DNA of 64,000 nt. Source: Ancylobacter sonchi (GTDB lineage Bacteria > Pseudomonadota > Alphaproteobacteria > Rhizobiales > Xanthobacteraceae). The position numbers and the translations under genes were made by a program. Below, piece by piece: positions 18,446 to 27,199 of the stretch. Below the pieces are notes generated by a model, which saw nothing but the letters and a program-made list of their open reading frames with translations, did not search any database and was not told the origin of the DNA. The stretch is taken from positions 248,001 through 312,000 of the forward strand of contig NZ_JAHBGF010000010.1 of NCBI RefSeq assembly GCF_018390695.1. Reading direction: 5' to 3'. The first letter of the stretch is position 1. Every line of letters starts with the position of its first letter.

Positions 18446-19303
18446 TCAGCGCGGGACCCCGAGGGCGGCGAGGCCGCCTCGTACCGCCTGCGCCTGCATG
18501 TGGAAGGCGCAGGCGACGAAATCGTGCAGCGCCTCCCCCAATGCCGGCTCGGCGAGCGCGCCGCCGCGCGGATCGGGGCGGCGCAGCAGCCCGGCCTCCT
18601 CGCCGGCGCGCAGCACGCCGAGCACATGCGAGCGCGACACGCCGAACTGGCGGGCGAGATGGGCGAGCGGCGGCGGCGGATCGCCATCGAGCGTGCCCAT
18701 CAGCGAGAGCGCGATGACGATGCCGCCATCGCGGTCGGCGAAGGGCGCCAGCGCCGGCACGTCGTCGAGCAGCCGCCAGCCGGCGCGGAACGGCAGCAGC
18801 AGCGCCTCGACATAGGGCGGCAGGAAGGCCGGGTCGCCGAGACGGGCGAGACCGGCGGCGCCCTCCGGTATGAAGCTCGCCATCGGCTCCAGCAGTGCGC
18901 GCCAGCGCTGCCGGTGCATGTCGATGAAGCGCGGCGTGGCGGCGAGCCGCCTGACCCGCCGGTCCGGCGTCGGCACCGCCTGGACGAGGCGCAGCAGCCG
19001 GAAGGTGGCCAGCACCGCGCCGGCCCGGCCGGGGCTGCAAATGCCGAAGGCCGCCGCCTCCGCCTTCAGCCGGCCGGAGGTGAGCCCGTCGCGCCCGACC
19101 TCGGGCGTCTCCAGATCCATGGCGAGCACCAGCAGCGACAGGAGGAAGCGGCCACGGTCGTTGAGCAGACGGTTCATCACCGCGCTGCCGCGATAGGTCG
19201 CGACGATGCCTGCCGCCGCCTGCCGCGCCGCCGCCGAAAAGCGGGGATCGGCGCGCAGGGCCGACAGGTTCGGCCGTGCCGGTGGCGCCGTGGCGTCGAG
19301 CAT
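18446..19303 (-). CDS. Uncharacterised protein with C-terminal winged-helix motif
   Basis: A 285-residue protein rich in Ala, Arg and Leu. Most of it is not recognised. Residues about 215-250 contain LAHLARQFGVSRSHVLGVL then EEAGLL, a good helix-turn-helix pattern like those in MarR or Crp-type regulators. No transmembrane segment or signal peptide is seen. It stands alone, converging on the UPF0173 gene. It may be a DNA-binding regulator whose N-terminal 200 residues sense something unknown; that is inference. Confidence 0.7.
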   Translation of the reverse strand: MLDATAPPARPNLSALRADPRFSAAARQAAAGIVATYRGSAVMNRLLNDRGRFLLSLLVLAMDLETPEVGRDGLTSGRLKAEAAAFGICSPGRAGAVLATFRLLRLVQAVPTPDRRVRRLAATPRFIDMHRQRWRALLEPMASFIPEGAAGLARLGDPAFLPPYVEALLLPFRAGWRLLDDVPALAPFADRDGGIVIALSLMGTLDGDPPPPLAHLARQFGVSRSHVLGVLRAGEEAGLLRRPDPRGGALAEPALGEALHDFVACAFHMQAQAVRGGLAALGVPR

Positions 19304-19704
19304 GGCGACCCTCCCTGATCAGGCGCCGGACGGAGGGGTATGCCCTCCCGTGGAACCGGCGGACGGAACCATCGTCGTCGGCGCCGGGCGAATCCCCACC
19401 GTCGATGGCCTCCTTTTGCCGCGATTGCGGCCAATAATCGACATTGAACCGACACGGCGTCCACTGTTCGATCCGCGCCGCCGGACGTAGGCGCCTCGAG
19501 GCGGCGGGCCGGCAAGTGCTTGAAGTCCGTACCTGATTGCCGCCGCGGTGTCGGCCGGGCCGGTGGAAGCCGGACCGGGCGACCGGCGCCGACCTGACGA
19601 GACGCGATCAAAGTTCGGCATTGCGTAACGGCACTGCCGGGCGTTCATTCCGCAGCGGGAACAGCCGCCTCGCCAAGCGAGGACGTGCCAAGCGAGGACG
19701 TGCC
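19304..19704. other. 401-bp gap with a tandem repeat at its right end
   Basis: No convincing gene was found here. The only notable structure is the 15-bp tandem repeat just before the small secreted protein gene, annotated separately. The stretch probably carries divergent promoters for the winged-helix protein and the secreted protein. Confidence 0.5.
19672..19701 (+). repeat. 15-bp tandem duplication carrying the ribosome binding site
   Basis: The unit GCCAAGCGAGGACGT occurs twice in direct succession, and the first four bases recur a third time before the ATG at 19705. Each copy contains a GAGGA sequence; the second is suitably placed as the ribosome binding site, so the duplication creates two candidate sites. 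Confidence 0.8.
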
Positions 19705-20013
19705 ATGCGCTGCAAGGGAATCCCGTCACTCCGCCACGCGGCCGGCGCTTTCGCCGCCGGCAGCCTATTGGCGGCCGGCGCGCTGATCGCCGCTGCCTCC
19801 CCGGCCGCCGCCGTGGTGTACTGCACCGGGCCGGGCTATCCGCGCGGCTGCGTGGTGCGCCCCGCGCCGGCGCCCGCCGCCCGCGCCGCCATCTACTGCA
19901 CCCGCCCGGGCTACCCGGTCGGATGCGTCGCCAACCCGAATGCCCGGGCCGTCGCGCGGCCGGGACCGGGTGTGAATGCGGGCGGGCCGGTCAATCATCC
20001 CGGCCTGCGCTGA
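19705..20013 (+). CDS. Small secreted protein with two YCTxPGYPxGC repeats
   Basis: This 102-residue protein has a Sec signal peptide (AAGSLLAAGALIAAASPAAA) and then two copies of a YCT(G/R)PGYP(R/V)GC motif at about residues 37 and 65. Four cysteines in the mature part could form two disulfides. The remainder is rich in Ala, Pro and Arg. Proteins with this motif occur in several Hyphomicrobiales; no function is known. It is followed 24 bases later by another small exported protein. Confidence 0.65.
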   Translation: MRCKGIPSLRHAAGAFAAGSLLAAGALIAAASPAAAVVYCTGPGYPRGCVVRPAPAPAARAAIYCTRPGYPVGCVANPNARAVARPGPGVNAGGPVNHPGLR

Positions 20014-20037
20014 GCCAATCTGTAACAGGAGAGTAGC

Positions 20038-20349
20038 ATGCCCAATTCCCTCACCGGGCTCCGGTTCGGCCGGAGCACGTCCGTTGCGCTGTGCTTCGGG
20101 GCGCTCATCGCCGCCTCCGTGCCGGCGCTCGCCGACAAGACCTCGGCCGATGCCTGCGCCGCCGGGCTCAATGCCGACGGCAAGGCGATCTATGCCGCCT
20201 CGCTGCCGGGCATCAGCTCGGGCGGCGACGTGCGTGGCGTGGTGACCGACAAGACCCGTTCGCTCGCCATGGGCGGCAAGATCGATCGCGGCGCGGCCCG
20301 CACCAATGCCGAGGCCGCCGGCCAGTGCCTGGCGATGGTGAAGAGCTGA
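20038..20349 (+). CDS. Small exported protein, unknown function
   Basis: A 103-residue protein with a signal peptide (SVALCFGALIAASVPALA, cleaved before DKTSA). The mature part contains two cysteines (DACAAGL and GQCLAMV), probably one disulfide, and SLPGISSGGDVRGVV. An AGGAGA site precedes the ATG. It may be cotranscribed with the preceding secreted protein. I do not recognise a characterised family. Confidence 0.7.
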   Translation: MPNSLTGLRFGRSTSVALCFGALIAASVPALADKTSADACAAGLNADGKAIYAASLPGISSGGDVRGVVTDKTRSLAMGGKIDRGAARTNAEAAGQCLAMVKS

Positions 20350-20398
20350 GGCGGATAGCCTGATCCGCAGTCCCGCTCTCCCGATGGGAAGAGGCGGC

Positions 20399-20487
20399 GC
20401 GAGGCGAAGCGGCGGGAGCCGTCATCAGGTGGCAAGGCGGGGGCAAGCCGGGGGGCTCGCCCATCGCCGCACGTTGCTTCGCCTCGC
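20399..20487. repeat. Long-range inverted repeat in the gatC upstream region
   Basis: GCGAGGCGAAGC (20399-20410) and its reverse complement GCTTCGCCTCGC (20476-20487) frame about 65 bases. CCCGATGGG and CCCGAACGGGGAGGG lie just outside. The arrangement looks like a dispersed intergenic palindromic element rather than a coding remnant. Confidence 0.45.
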
Positions 20488-20612
20488 TCTCTCCCGAACG
20501 GGGAGGGACATCGCCGGCCCGGACTGCGGGGAAGGGCCGGTGGCGCGTTGCGGGACGCGCCGCCGGCCTGCTATACGGCGCGGCAGCAATTCATGTCGTG
20601 TCGGGTAATCTC

Positions 20613-20900
20613 ATGTCGGTCGATCAGGCGACGGTCCGGCGGGTCGCGCATCTCGCGCGCATCGCCGTCACCGAGGAAGAAGTGGTCCATCTCCAGGGCG
20701 AGCTCAACGCCATCCTGGCCTTCGTGGACGAGCTGGCCGAGGTCGACGTCACCGGCGTCGAGCCGATGACCAGTGTCACCCCGATGACGCTGCCGCTGCG
20801 CGCGGACGTGGTGACCGACGGGTTCTATCCCGAGCGGGTGCTCGCCAATGCCCCGGTGGCCGAGGACGGCTTCTTCGCCGTGCCGAAAGTGGTGGAGTGA
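20613..20900 (+). CDS. gatC: Aspartyl/glutamyl-tRNA amidotransferase subunit C
   Basis: The 95-residue subunit C helps assemble GatCAB, which converts misacylated Glu-tRNA(Gln) and Asp-tRNA(Asn). It starts [19 protein letters not shown] and contains [19 protein letters not shown] and VEPMTSV, all typical. The ATG at 20613 was chosen over the in-frame GTG at 20598 because it gives the family N-terminus. gatA begins within a few bases of its stop. No gatB is visible in the window. Confidence 0.93.
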   Translation: MSVDQATVRRVAHLARIAVTEEEVVHLQGELNAILAFVDELAEVDVTGVEPMTSVTPMTLPLRADVVTDGFYPERVLANAPVAEDGFFAVPKVVE

Positions 20901-20905
20901 GCGCC

Positions 20906-22387
20906 ATGAGCGAACTGACCCGTCTTACCCTCACCGCCGCCCGCGAAGGGCTGGCGCAGGGCCATTTCACCGCCACCGAGCTGACCCAGGCCTATCTCGA
21001 CGCCATCGAGCCGGCCGGCGACCTCAACGCCTTCGTGCTGACCACGCCGGAAAAGGCGCTCGACATGGCCAAGGCCAGCGACGCGCGGCTCGCCAGCGGC
21101 GAGGCGGGGCCGCTGGAAGGAATCCCGCTTGGCGTGAAGGACAATTACGCGGTGGACGGCGTGCGCACCACCGCCGGCTCCAACATCCTCAAGCACTTCG
21201 TGCCGCAGTACGAATCGACCGTCACCGCCAATCTGTGGCGCGACGGCGCGGTGCTGCTCGGCAAGCTGAACCAGGACGAGTTCGCCATGGGCTCGTCCAC
21301 CGAGACCAGCGCCTTCGGCGCCACGGTGAACCCCTGGCGGCGCGAGGGCTCGTCCCAGCCGCTGGTGCCGGGCGGCTCCTCCGGCGGCTCGGCGGCGGCG
21401 GTGGCGGCGCATCTGTGCGCCGGCGCGGCGGGCACCGACACCGGCGGCTCGATCCGCCAGCCGGCGGCGTTCACCGGCACGGTCGGCATCAAGCCGACCT
21501 ATGGCCGCTGCTCGCGCTGGGGCATCATCGCCTACGCCTCCTCGCTCGACCAGGCCGGGCCGATCGCCCGCTCGGTGAACGACGCGGCGCTGCTGCTGCG
21601 CTCCATGGCCGGTCACGACCCGAAGGATTCGACCTCGGCCAGGCTGCCGGTGCCGGATTATCAGCAGGCGGTCGGCGCCTCGGTGAAGGGCATGCGCATC
21701 GGCATCCCCAGGGAATACCGCGTCGACGGCATGTCGGACGAGATCGCCGCCCTGTGGGACGAGGGCGCGCAGTGGCTACGCGATGCCGGCGCCGAGGTGG
21801 TCGAGATCAGCCTGCCGCACAGCAAATACGCGCTGCCGGCCTATTACATCGTCGCGCTGGCGGAGGCCTCCTCCAACCTCGCGCGCTATGACGGCGTGCG
21901 CTATGGCGAGCGTGTGCCCGGCCGCGACATCATCGAGATGTACGAGAAGACCCGCGCCAGCGGCTTCGGCGCCGAGGTCCGCCGGCGTATCATGATCGGC
22001 ACCTATGTGCTCTCCGCCGGCTATTACGACGCCTATTACGTGCGGGCGCAGAAGGTGCGCACGCTGATCAAGCGCGACTTCGAGAACGCCTTCGCCGCCG
22101 GCGTCGACGCGGTGCTGGCCCCGGCCACCCCGTCGCCGGCCTTCGGCATCGGCGAGAAGTCCGGCGCCGACCCGGTGGAGATGTACCTGCAGGACGTGTT
22201 CACCGTGACGCTGAACATGGCCGGCCTGCCGGGCATCGCCGTGCCGGCCGGGCTGTCGGGCGAGGGGCTGCCGCTCGGCCTGCAGCTGATCGGCCGGCCG
22301 TTCGGCGAAGAGGCGCTGTTCTCGCTCGGCCAGGTGATCGAGGAGGCCGCCGGCCGCTTCCCCTGCCCGGAAGACTGGTGGCGGTGA
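20906..22387 (+). CDS. gatA: Aspartyl/glutamyl-tRNA amidotransferase subunit A
   Basis: The 493-residue amidase subunit releases ammonia from glutamine for tRNA transamidation. The Ser-cisSer-Lys triad is visible: Lys in GVKDNYAV, then [11 protein letters not shown] and [14 protein letters not shown]. Length is normal. The gene lies 5 bases after gatC, with [16 protein letters not shown] as the start, and its stop overlaps the chorismate mutase start by one base (TGATG). Confidence 0.95.
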   Translation: MSELTRLTLTAAREGLAQGHFTATELTQAYLDAIEPAGDLNAFVLTTPEKALDMAKASDARLASGEAGPLEGIPLGVKDNYAVDGVRTTAGSNILKHFVPQYESTVTANLWRDGAVLLGKLNQDEFAMGSSTETSAFGATVNPWRREGSSQPLVPGGSSGGSAAAVAAHLCAGAAGTDTGGSIRQPAAFTGTVGIKPTYGRCSRWGIIAYASSLDQAGPIARSVNDAALLLRSMAGHDPKDSTSARLPVPDYQQAVGASVKGMRIGIPREYRVDGMSDEIAALWDEGAQWLRDAGAEVVEISLPHSKYALPAYYIVALAEASSNLARYDGVRYGERVPGRDIIEMYEKTRASGFGAEVRRRIMIGTYVLSAGYYDAYYVRAQKVRTLIKRDFENAFAAGVDAVLAPATPSPAFGIGEKSGADPVEMYLQDVFTVTLNMAGLPGIAVPAGLSGEGLPLGLQLIGRPFGEEALFSLGQVIEEAAGRFPCPEDWWR

Positions 22388-22683
22388 TGGCGCGCCTGCT
22401 CCCCGAGAACGAGAGTGCCCTCGCGCCTTTCCGGGCGGAGATCGACGCCCTCGACGCGCAGATGGTGGAACTGCTCGCCAGGCGCTTCGAGGTGGTCAAG
22501 CACGTCATCGCGGTGAAGCGGGCCGAGGGGCTCGCGGCGCTGCTGCCCGAGCGGGTCGAGGACGTGGTGGAGAAGGTGACCGCCAGCGCCGAGACCAAGG
22601 GCGTGCCGCCGGAGCTCGCCGAGAAGCTGTGGCGGGTGCTGATCCAGTGGGTGGTCGACTACGAGAACGAGCGGCTCGGCTGA
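22387..22683 (+). CDS. Chorismate mutase, AroQ type
   Basis: A 98-residue all-helical enzyme converting chorismate to prephenate. It shows the AroQ pattern: FRAEIDALDAQMVELLARR, then VVKHVIAVKR and LLPERVEDVVEKV, ending in LWRVLIQWVVDYEN. The conserved Arg and Lys residues of the active site are present. It resembles the short monofunctional PchB-like mutases. Coupled one base after gatA by TGATG, an arrangement seen in other Hyphomicrobiales. Confidence 0.88.
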   Translation: MARLLPENESALAPFRAEIDALDAQMVELLARRFEVVKHVIAVKRAEGLAALLPERVEDVVEKVTASAETKGVPPELAEKLWRVLIQWVVDYENERLG

Positions 22684-22989
22684 CGCGGGGGCGGGGCCGG
22701 GGCTGCTCTCGACTTCCCTCTTCCCGCCCGAACTCGGCGGTTGCCGGGTTCGGTTCCGGCAGGGCCGAAGCCGGGAACATCCGGTTTCGGCGGAGGGGAC
22801 AGGTCGCTCTTGCGGCCGTTGCCGGTCCAGATGCCCGGCGACCGGTGGGGCGCGAGGATCTGCCGCGAAGGTCGAATGGTCTTGGCGGCGTCGCCATGCT
22901 TTGAGCATGCCGCATCGTGCGTGACCGCGGCCGGCTCCCTCCGGCCGGCGGGCTTCCGAACGGCGGCGGGCCGCCGAGGACCTTGATCC
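22684..22989. other. 306-bp intergenic region with a hairpin
   Basis: No gene seen. CCGAACTCGG and CCGGGTTCGG (22728-22753) form a 10-bp stem with one mismatch and a six-base loop, a possible terminator for the gatC-gatA-mutase operon although no U-tract follows. The rest probably holds the promoter of the DMT transporter. Confidence 0.4.
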
Positions 22990-23922
22990 GTGTTCCTCTC
23001 CGAACTCATGGCCGTCGGCGCGGCCAGCTGCATCGCGCTGAGCGCCATGTTCATCAGCGAGCTGAACGGCCGCGTCGGCCTGTTCCGCCTCACCCGCTGG
23101 CAGATGAGCGCCGCCTTCCTGATGAACGCCGCCGTCGCCACCGCGCTCGGCGGCTGGAGCAGCCTCGGCGGCACCCAGCTGATGCAGCTGGCGGCCTCCG
23201 GCCTGTTCGGCATCATCATCGCCAGCTCCACCTATTTCGCCGCCATCTACACCGCCGGGCCACGCATCACCGCGCTGCTGTTCGCGCTCACCTCGCCCTT
23301 CGCGCTGGCGCTCGGCTATCTCGTCTTCGGCGAGACGATCAGCGCCCGGCAGGGGCTCGGCGTCGCGCTGGTGCTGGCCGGGGTCGCGCTGGCGGTCGGG
23401 CAGCCGCGCGGCCGGGGCGCGAAGGCCGACAGCCTCGTGGTGCCGGCGCCGGAGGGCGCGCCGCGTCCGAAGGCCCGCTGGGGAAGCGGGCCCGGCTGGG
23501 TCGGCATCGGGCTCGGCGTGGTGACGGCGATGGGCCAGGCGCTGGGCAATCTATTCGCCCGTCCGGCCATGGCGGCGGGGGTGGAGCCGTTCACCGCGAT
23601 GGCGGTGCGCTCCGGCCTCGCGGCGGCGTTCTTCCTCGCGCTGATGGCGTTTCCGTTCGCGCGGCGCGACACCGCCCCGGCCACCGCGCGCAACGTCGCC
23701 ACGGCGGTGACGTCGTCCTTCTTCGGCACCGTGCTCGGCATGGCGCTGCTGATGGCGGCGCTGGCCGGCGGCGATGTCGGCGTGGTCTCGACGCTGTCCT
23801 CGATGGCGCCGGTGGCGATCCTACCGATGGTGTGGCTGCGCACCCGCGTCGCGCCGTCGCCCGCCGCCTGGATCGGCGCCATGGTGGCGATCCTCGGCAC
23901 GGCGCTGATCAGCCTGCGCTGA
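22990..23922 (+). CDS. EamA/DMT family transporter
   Basis: A 310-residue protein with about ten helices in two EamA repeats, separated by a polar stretch rich in Pro, Arg and Ala near residue 150. GQPRGRG closes the first repeat, and the second ends with GAMVAILGTALISLR, the typical closing helix of the family. It is likely a metabolite or amino-acid exporter; the substrate is unknown. The start is a GTG preceded by GAGGA; an ATG at 23008 is the alternative. Confidence 0.85.
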   Translation: MFLSELMAVGAASCIALSAMFISELNGRVGLFRLTRWQMSAAFLMNAAVATALGGWSSLGGTQLMQLAASGLFGIIIASSTYFAAIYTAGPRITALLFALTSPFALALGYLVFGETISARQGLGVALVLAGVALAVGQPRGRGAKADSLVVPAPEGAPRPKARWGSGPGWVGIGLGVVTAMGQALGNLFARPAMAAGVEPFTAMAVRSGLAAAFFLALMAFPFARRDTAPATARNVATAVTSSFFGTVLGMALLMAALAGGDVGVVSTLSSMAPVAILPMVWLRTRVAPSPAAWIGAMVAILGTALISLR

Positions 23923-23943
23923 GCGCGGATCAACGCCGGCTGA

Positions 23944-24210
23944 TCAGCGTCGGGGCGCGCCCTCGATCGCGGCCTCGACCCAGCGGCGGAACGTATCGGC
24001 GTTGCGACAGAACTCCGGCGGAGGCGCGTTCTCGGCGGAGCGGACGAGGAAATCGCGGCAGGCCTCTCCGGTGCGGCAGCCGAGGCAACGCTGGGCGCCG
24101 GCCCGCAGCTCGCCGAGCGGAATCGCCGACGGATCGAGCTCGTGCAGGCCCATATGGCCGGCCATGTGCAGGAACAATGCGAGCCGTTCGTCGATGGTGT
24201 CGATGCGCAT
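23944..24210 (-). CDS. DUF6455-like small cysteine-containing protein
   Basis: The 88-residue protein contains RCLGCRTGEACRDFL near the middle plus a later cysteine (EFCRNADTF), a pattern found in DUF6455-type proteins of alphaproteobacteria. The clustered cysteines suggest a metal or cluster site, which is inference. A GAGGAGG sequence lies immediately upstream of the chosen ATG at 24210. It converges on the DMT gene and diverges from the next gene. Confidence 0.72.
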   Translation of the reverse strand: MRIDTIDERLALFLHMAGHMGLHELDPSAIPLGELRAGAQRCLGCRTGEACRDFLVRSAENAPPPEFCRNADTFRRWVEAAIEGAPRR

Positions 24211-24381
24211 CTGTCGCCTCCTCATCTCCACCGGGTAGCCTGCCGCGGACCATCGCCATCGGCCTTGATCTGGCGCAAGGTATTGAAACCATTGCGCCGC
24301 CGCGTATTCGGGCGCACTCTCCCGCCCAGACCCATGGCGCGCGGGGGGCGCGCCGTGCCGTGCCGAAGGGGGAGGCGTGGC

Positions 24382-24948
24382 ATGGAGTGGTTGAACGCGC
24401 TGTTCCAGAACGGCCCGGCGATCATCCGGGCGGCCAGCGAGACCGGGCTCGGCATCGTCGCGCTGGTGTGCATCGTCATCGGCTGCGGTGGGGTGATCTA
24501 TCTCGCCCGCACCCAGAACAGCCATCCCTGGATCGGTTTCCTCACCTTCGCCCTGTTCATGCTGGGCACGATGAGCCTCGCCGTGGTGGCGCTCTATACC
24601 GGCGCCAAGCGGCCGCTGGCGCTGGCCGACGCCCGGCTGATCCAGTTCAAGACGCCCTATTACAACGAGCAGACCAAGACGATGCGCCTGCTCGACGCCA
24701 GCGTGATCAATCTCGGCGACAGGGTCTGGCGCGAGTTCCAGGAACGGCCGGACGGCAATGCCGAGTATTACCACCTCGTCCGTACCATCGAGCCGGACCG
24801 CATGCTGTTCGTCCGCCGGCCCGGCGCGAATGGCGAGGAAGACCCGACCCAGCTGATCGTCGATCTCAGCCACAATGTGGTGTGCTGGCGCGAGGGCGCG
24901 GATTCCCCGACCCTGCAATGCCCCTACGCGCTGATCTCGGTGCAGTAA
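24382..24948 (+). CDS. Hypothetical membrane-anchored protein
   Basis: A 188-residue protein with two N-terminal membrane helices (about residues 20-40 and 50-72) and a soluble domain of about 115 residues rich in charged and aromatic residues. The soluble part includes LIQFKTPYYNEQTKTMRLLD and REFQERPDGNAEYYHLV. I do not recognise a family. A GGAGG site precedes the ATG at 24382. It stands alone between minus-strand genes. Confidence 0.7.
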   Translation: MEWLNALFQNGPAIIRAASETGLGIVALVCIVIGCGGVIYLARTQNSHPWIGFLTFALFMLGTMSLAVVALYTGAKRPLALADARLIQFKTPYYNEQTKTMRLLDASVINLGDRVWREFQERPDGNAEYYHLVRTIEPDRMLFVRRPGANGEEDPTQLIVDLSHNVVCWREGADSPTLQCPYALISVQ

Positions 24949-24999
24949 CGCAGGGGAGCCGGGGCGGGGACCCCGCCAGCAAGGTCAGCCGCCGCCACA

Positions 25000-25572
25000 T
25001 CAGCCGCCGCCGCGCTGCTCGCAGAAGCGGATGCGGTTGCCGAACGGGTCGATGACCTCCATCTGCCGGCCCCATGGCAGGGCCTCGACACCGGGCCGCA
25101 TATTGGGGTTCTGCTTGGCCAGCAGTTCGGCATTGTAGGCCGAGATGCCTTCCATCGCGACGAAGACGGTGGAGCCGGGCGTGGAATCGCCGTGGTGGCC
25201 GGACAGGTGCAGCACCAGCCCGGCGCGCGATACCTGCGCGTAGAGCGGCAGGCCGGGCGCGAAGCGATGCTCCCAGTCCAGCGTGAAGCCGAGAAAGCCG
25301 ACATAGAAGTCGAGCGCCTTCTGCTCGTCGAAGATGCGCATGATCGGCGCGGTGGTGCGGAACGAGAGCGGGCCGGCGGCGCGCTCCTCCGGCACCTGTG
25401 CGGCGAGCACGTTCCAGTCGCGTGCGCCGAACTGGGCGGCGACCAGATCGAGCGCGTGGCCATGGGGGATGTCGATTCCGCGCGCGGCAAGGGCGGTGCG
25501 CAGCGCCTTCGCCAGGAACTTGGCGTCGGCGAGGGATTCCAGGCGTGTGTGGAGAACGGACGGAGCGGACAT
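25000..25572 (-). CDS. Glyoxalase/bleomycin-resistance superfamily protein
   Basis: The 190-residue protein has an N-terminal segment of about 65 residues (FLAKALRTALAARGIDIPHG, ALDLVAAQFGARDWNVLAA) as in the 'glyoxalase superfamily' proteins that carry a small helical domain in front of the VOC fold. The VOC domain follows: MRIFDEQKALDFYVGFLGF, then GLVLHLSGHHGD and MEVIDPFGNRIRFCEQ. It may sequester a bleomycin-like compound or act as an isomerase/dioxygenase; the substrate is not known. ATG at 25572 is used. Confidence 0.82.
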   Translation of the reverse strand: MSAPSVLHTRLESLADAKFLAKALRTALAARGIDIPHGHALDLVAAQFGARDWNVLAAQVPEERAAGPLSFRTTAPIMRIFDEQKALDFYVGFLGFTLDWEHRFAPGLPLYAQVSRAGLVLHLSGHHGDSTPGSTVFVAMEGISAYNAELLAKQNPNMRPGVEALPWGRQMEVIDPFGNRIRFCEQRGGG

Positions 25573-25777
25573 GGTCGATCCTGCGTCTGCGGCGATGCGT
25601 GGTGTCAGGGCTCGCCTTGCTGACGGCACCGCCGGGTGACGGAGGATGTCGACAGGTCGTCAATCGGTGCGTTCACCATGCCCCAGACGGGACGCGAGCG
25701 GCCGGCCGCACCAGCCGGAGCCCAAGCTAGTCGACCGGGGGAGCCGGAGCAAGCGACCTAAGGTCATACGCGCGGCG

Positions 25778-26182
25778 TCAGCGGCCGGGCTGCCATTCCG
25801 GGTAGCGCGGCGCCTCATCTTCCTCGATCAGCCACGGCACGTCATGCGCGGTCCAGATGTGGAAGGAGGGCCGCACCGCCGGGTCGTCGTCGAGCGTGGC
25901 GACCCGCAGGATGAGGTGGGTCTGGTCGGCGCGCTCGGCCACCAGATGGGTGCCGCAGGCGGAACAGAAATGGCGCTGCTTGCCGGGCGAGGATTCGAAG
26001 CTGCGCAGCATTTCCTCGCCGGCGGTCCAGCGGAAATGCGCGCGCTCCACCGCCGCCGTGGTGACGAAGGCGCTGGCATGCGCCTTGCGGCAGGTGTGGC
26101 AATGACAATGAGAGGCCGGCCCGTCCAGCCGGTCGATCTCGTAGCGCACGCCGCCGCACAGGCAGCTTCCCTTCAACGCCAT
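25778..26182 (-). CDS. GFA (CENP-V/GFA) family zinc protein
   Basis: A 134-residue Mss4-like zinc protein. The cysteine signature is clear: C7-L-C9, C26-H-C28-H-T-C31 and a later CSACG pair, matching the glutathione-dependent formaldehyde-activating family. Such proteins have been linked to S-hydroxymethylglutathione formation, but most members are uncharacterised. A second, distinct family member lies at 46000. The gene is not in an obvious operon. Confidence 0.88.
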   Translation of the reverse strand: MALKGSCLCGGVRYEIDRLDGPASHCHCHTCRKAHASAFVTTAAVERAHFRWTAGEEMLRSFESSPGKQRHFCSACGTHLVAERADQTHLILRVATLDDDPAVRPSFHIWTAHDVPWLIEEDEAPRYPEWQPGR

Positions 26183-26269
26183 CGCCGTCGCTCCCTATCC
26201 GCGTCGCGCCCGACCCGTCTGGCGACCTGGAGTGATCGTCGTCCCGCGGCCGGAGGTGCGTGCGACGCT

Positions 26270-26485
26270 TTAAGGCTCCCTCGGCGGACGCGGGGCGAGG
26301 GGGACTTCCTCGCCGTCCTCGTCCTCCTCGGTGCTGCCGGGAATGGAATAGCCGCCGGACAGCCAGCGATGCAGGTCCACATCGGCGCAGCGGCTGGAGC
26401 AGAACGGCCGATAGCGCGTCACCGCCGGCTTGCCGCAGATCGGGCATGGCTTGGTCGCGGCCTTGTCGGTCGGCTCGTCGCTCAT
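26270..26485 (-). CDS. yacG: Zinc protein YacG (DNA gyrase inhibitor family)
   Basis: The 71-residue protein carries CPICGKP and [17 protein letters not shown], the four-cysteine zinc site and following helix of YacG. YacG binds GyrB and inhibits gyrase in E. coli. The C-terminal part is acidic. Its ATG at 26485 overlaps the maf stop by 4 bases, and maf-yacG is a common alphaproteobacterial pair. Confidence 0.9.
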   Translation of the reverse strand: MSDEPTDKAATKPCPICGKPAVTRYRPFCSSRCADVDLHRWLSGGYSIPGSTEEDEDGEEVPLAPRPPREP

Positions 26486-27105
26486 GCCGGGTTCCCCCAA
26501 CGGGCATGCACCGGAAAATGCTCGCCGGCCAAAAGCGCCACCGTCTCGGCGAGCGGCAGGCCGACGACATTGGTGTAGGAGCCGACCATCTTCACCACGA
26601 AGGTACCGGCCAGCCCCTGGATGGCGTAGCCGCCCGCCTTGCCGAGCCATTCGCGGGAGGCGACATAGGCGGCGATCTCCTCGCCCGACAGGCGCTTGAA
26701 CCGCACCCGCGTCTCCACCAGCCGGGTGCGGACGCCGCCCTTCGGCGTCATCAGCGCCACGCCGGTATAGACGCGGTGCGCGCGGCCGGACAGCAGGTGC
26801 AGGCAGTCCTCGGCTTCCTCGCTGAGCTCGGGCTTGGGCAGGATGCGCCGCCCGACCCCGACCACCGTGTCGGCGGCAAGCAGATAGGCGCCGTCATATT
26901 CGCTGGCCGCGCGACGGCGGGCATCGGCGGCCTCCAGCTTCTGGCGGGCCAGCCGCAGGGCGAGGCGGCTCGGCAGCTCGGTGCGCTCGGGGCTCTCGTC
27001 GATATCGGCCGGCAGCAGCGCGTCGGGCTCGATGCCGGCCTGGGCGAGCAGCGCCAGCCGACGCGGCGAGGCGGAAGCCAGAACCAGAGTAGGGCGGGGA
27101 CTCAA
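26482..27105 (-). CDS. maf: Maf-like nucleotide pyrophosphatase
   Basis: A 207-residue house-cleaning enzyme that hydrolyses non-canonical or uridine/thymidine nucleoside triphosphates. It shows [14 protein letters not shown] at the start and [11 protein letters not shown] in the centre, with [11 protein letters not shown] later. No ATG fits: the TTG at 27105 gives the family N-terminus ([13 protein letters not shown]) and is preceded by AAGGAG at the right spacing, so a TTG start is called. Confidence 0.9.
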   Translation of the reverse strand: MSPRPTLVLASASPRRLALLAQAGIEPDALLPADIDESPERTELPSRLALRLARQKLEAADARRRAASEYDGAYLLAADTVVGVGRRILPKPELSEEAEDCLHLLSGRAHRVYTGVALMTPKGGVRTRLVETRVRFKRLSGEEIAAYVASREWLGKAGGYAIQGLAGTFVVKMVGSYTNVVGLPLAETVALLAGEHFPVHARWGNPA

Positions 27106-27199
27106 CGCGGGAACTCCTTGTGCCGCCGGAGAATCCGGCGGGCCGATGGGCCGGCACGCTACTGGAAAGCGCCGCCGCTGTGAACGCCGCCGGCCGCCG

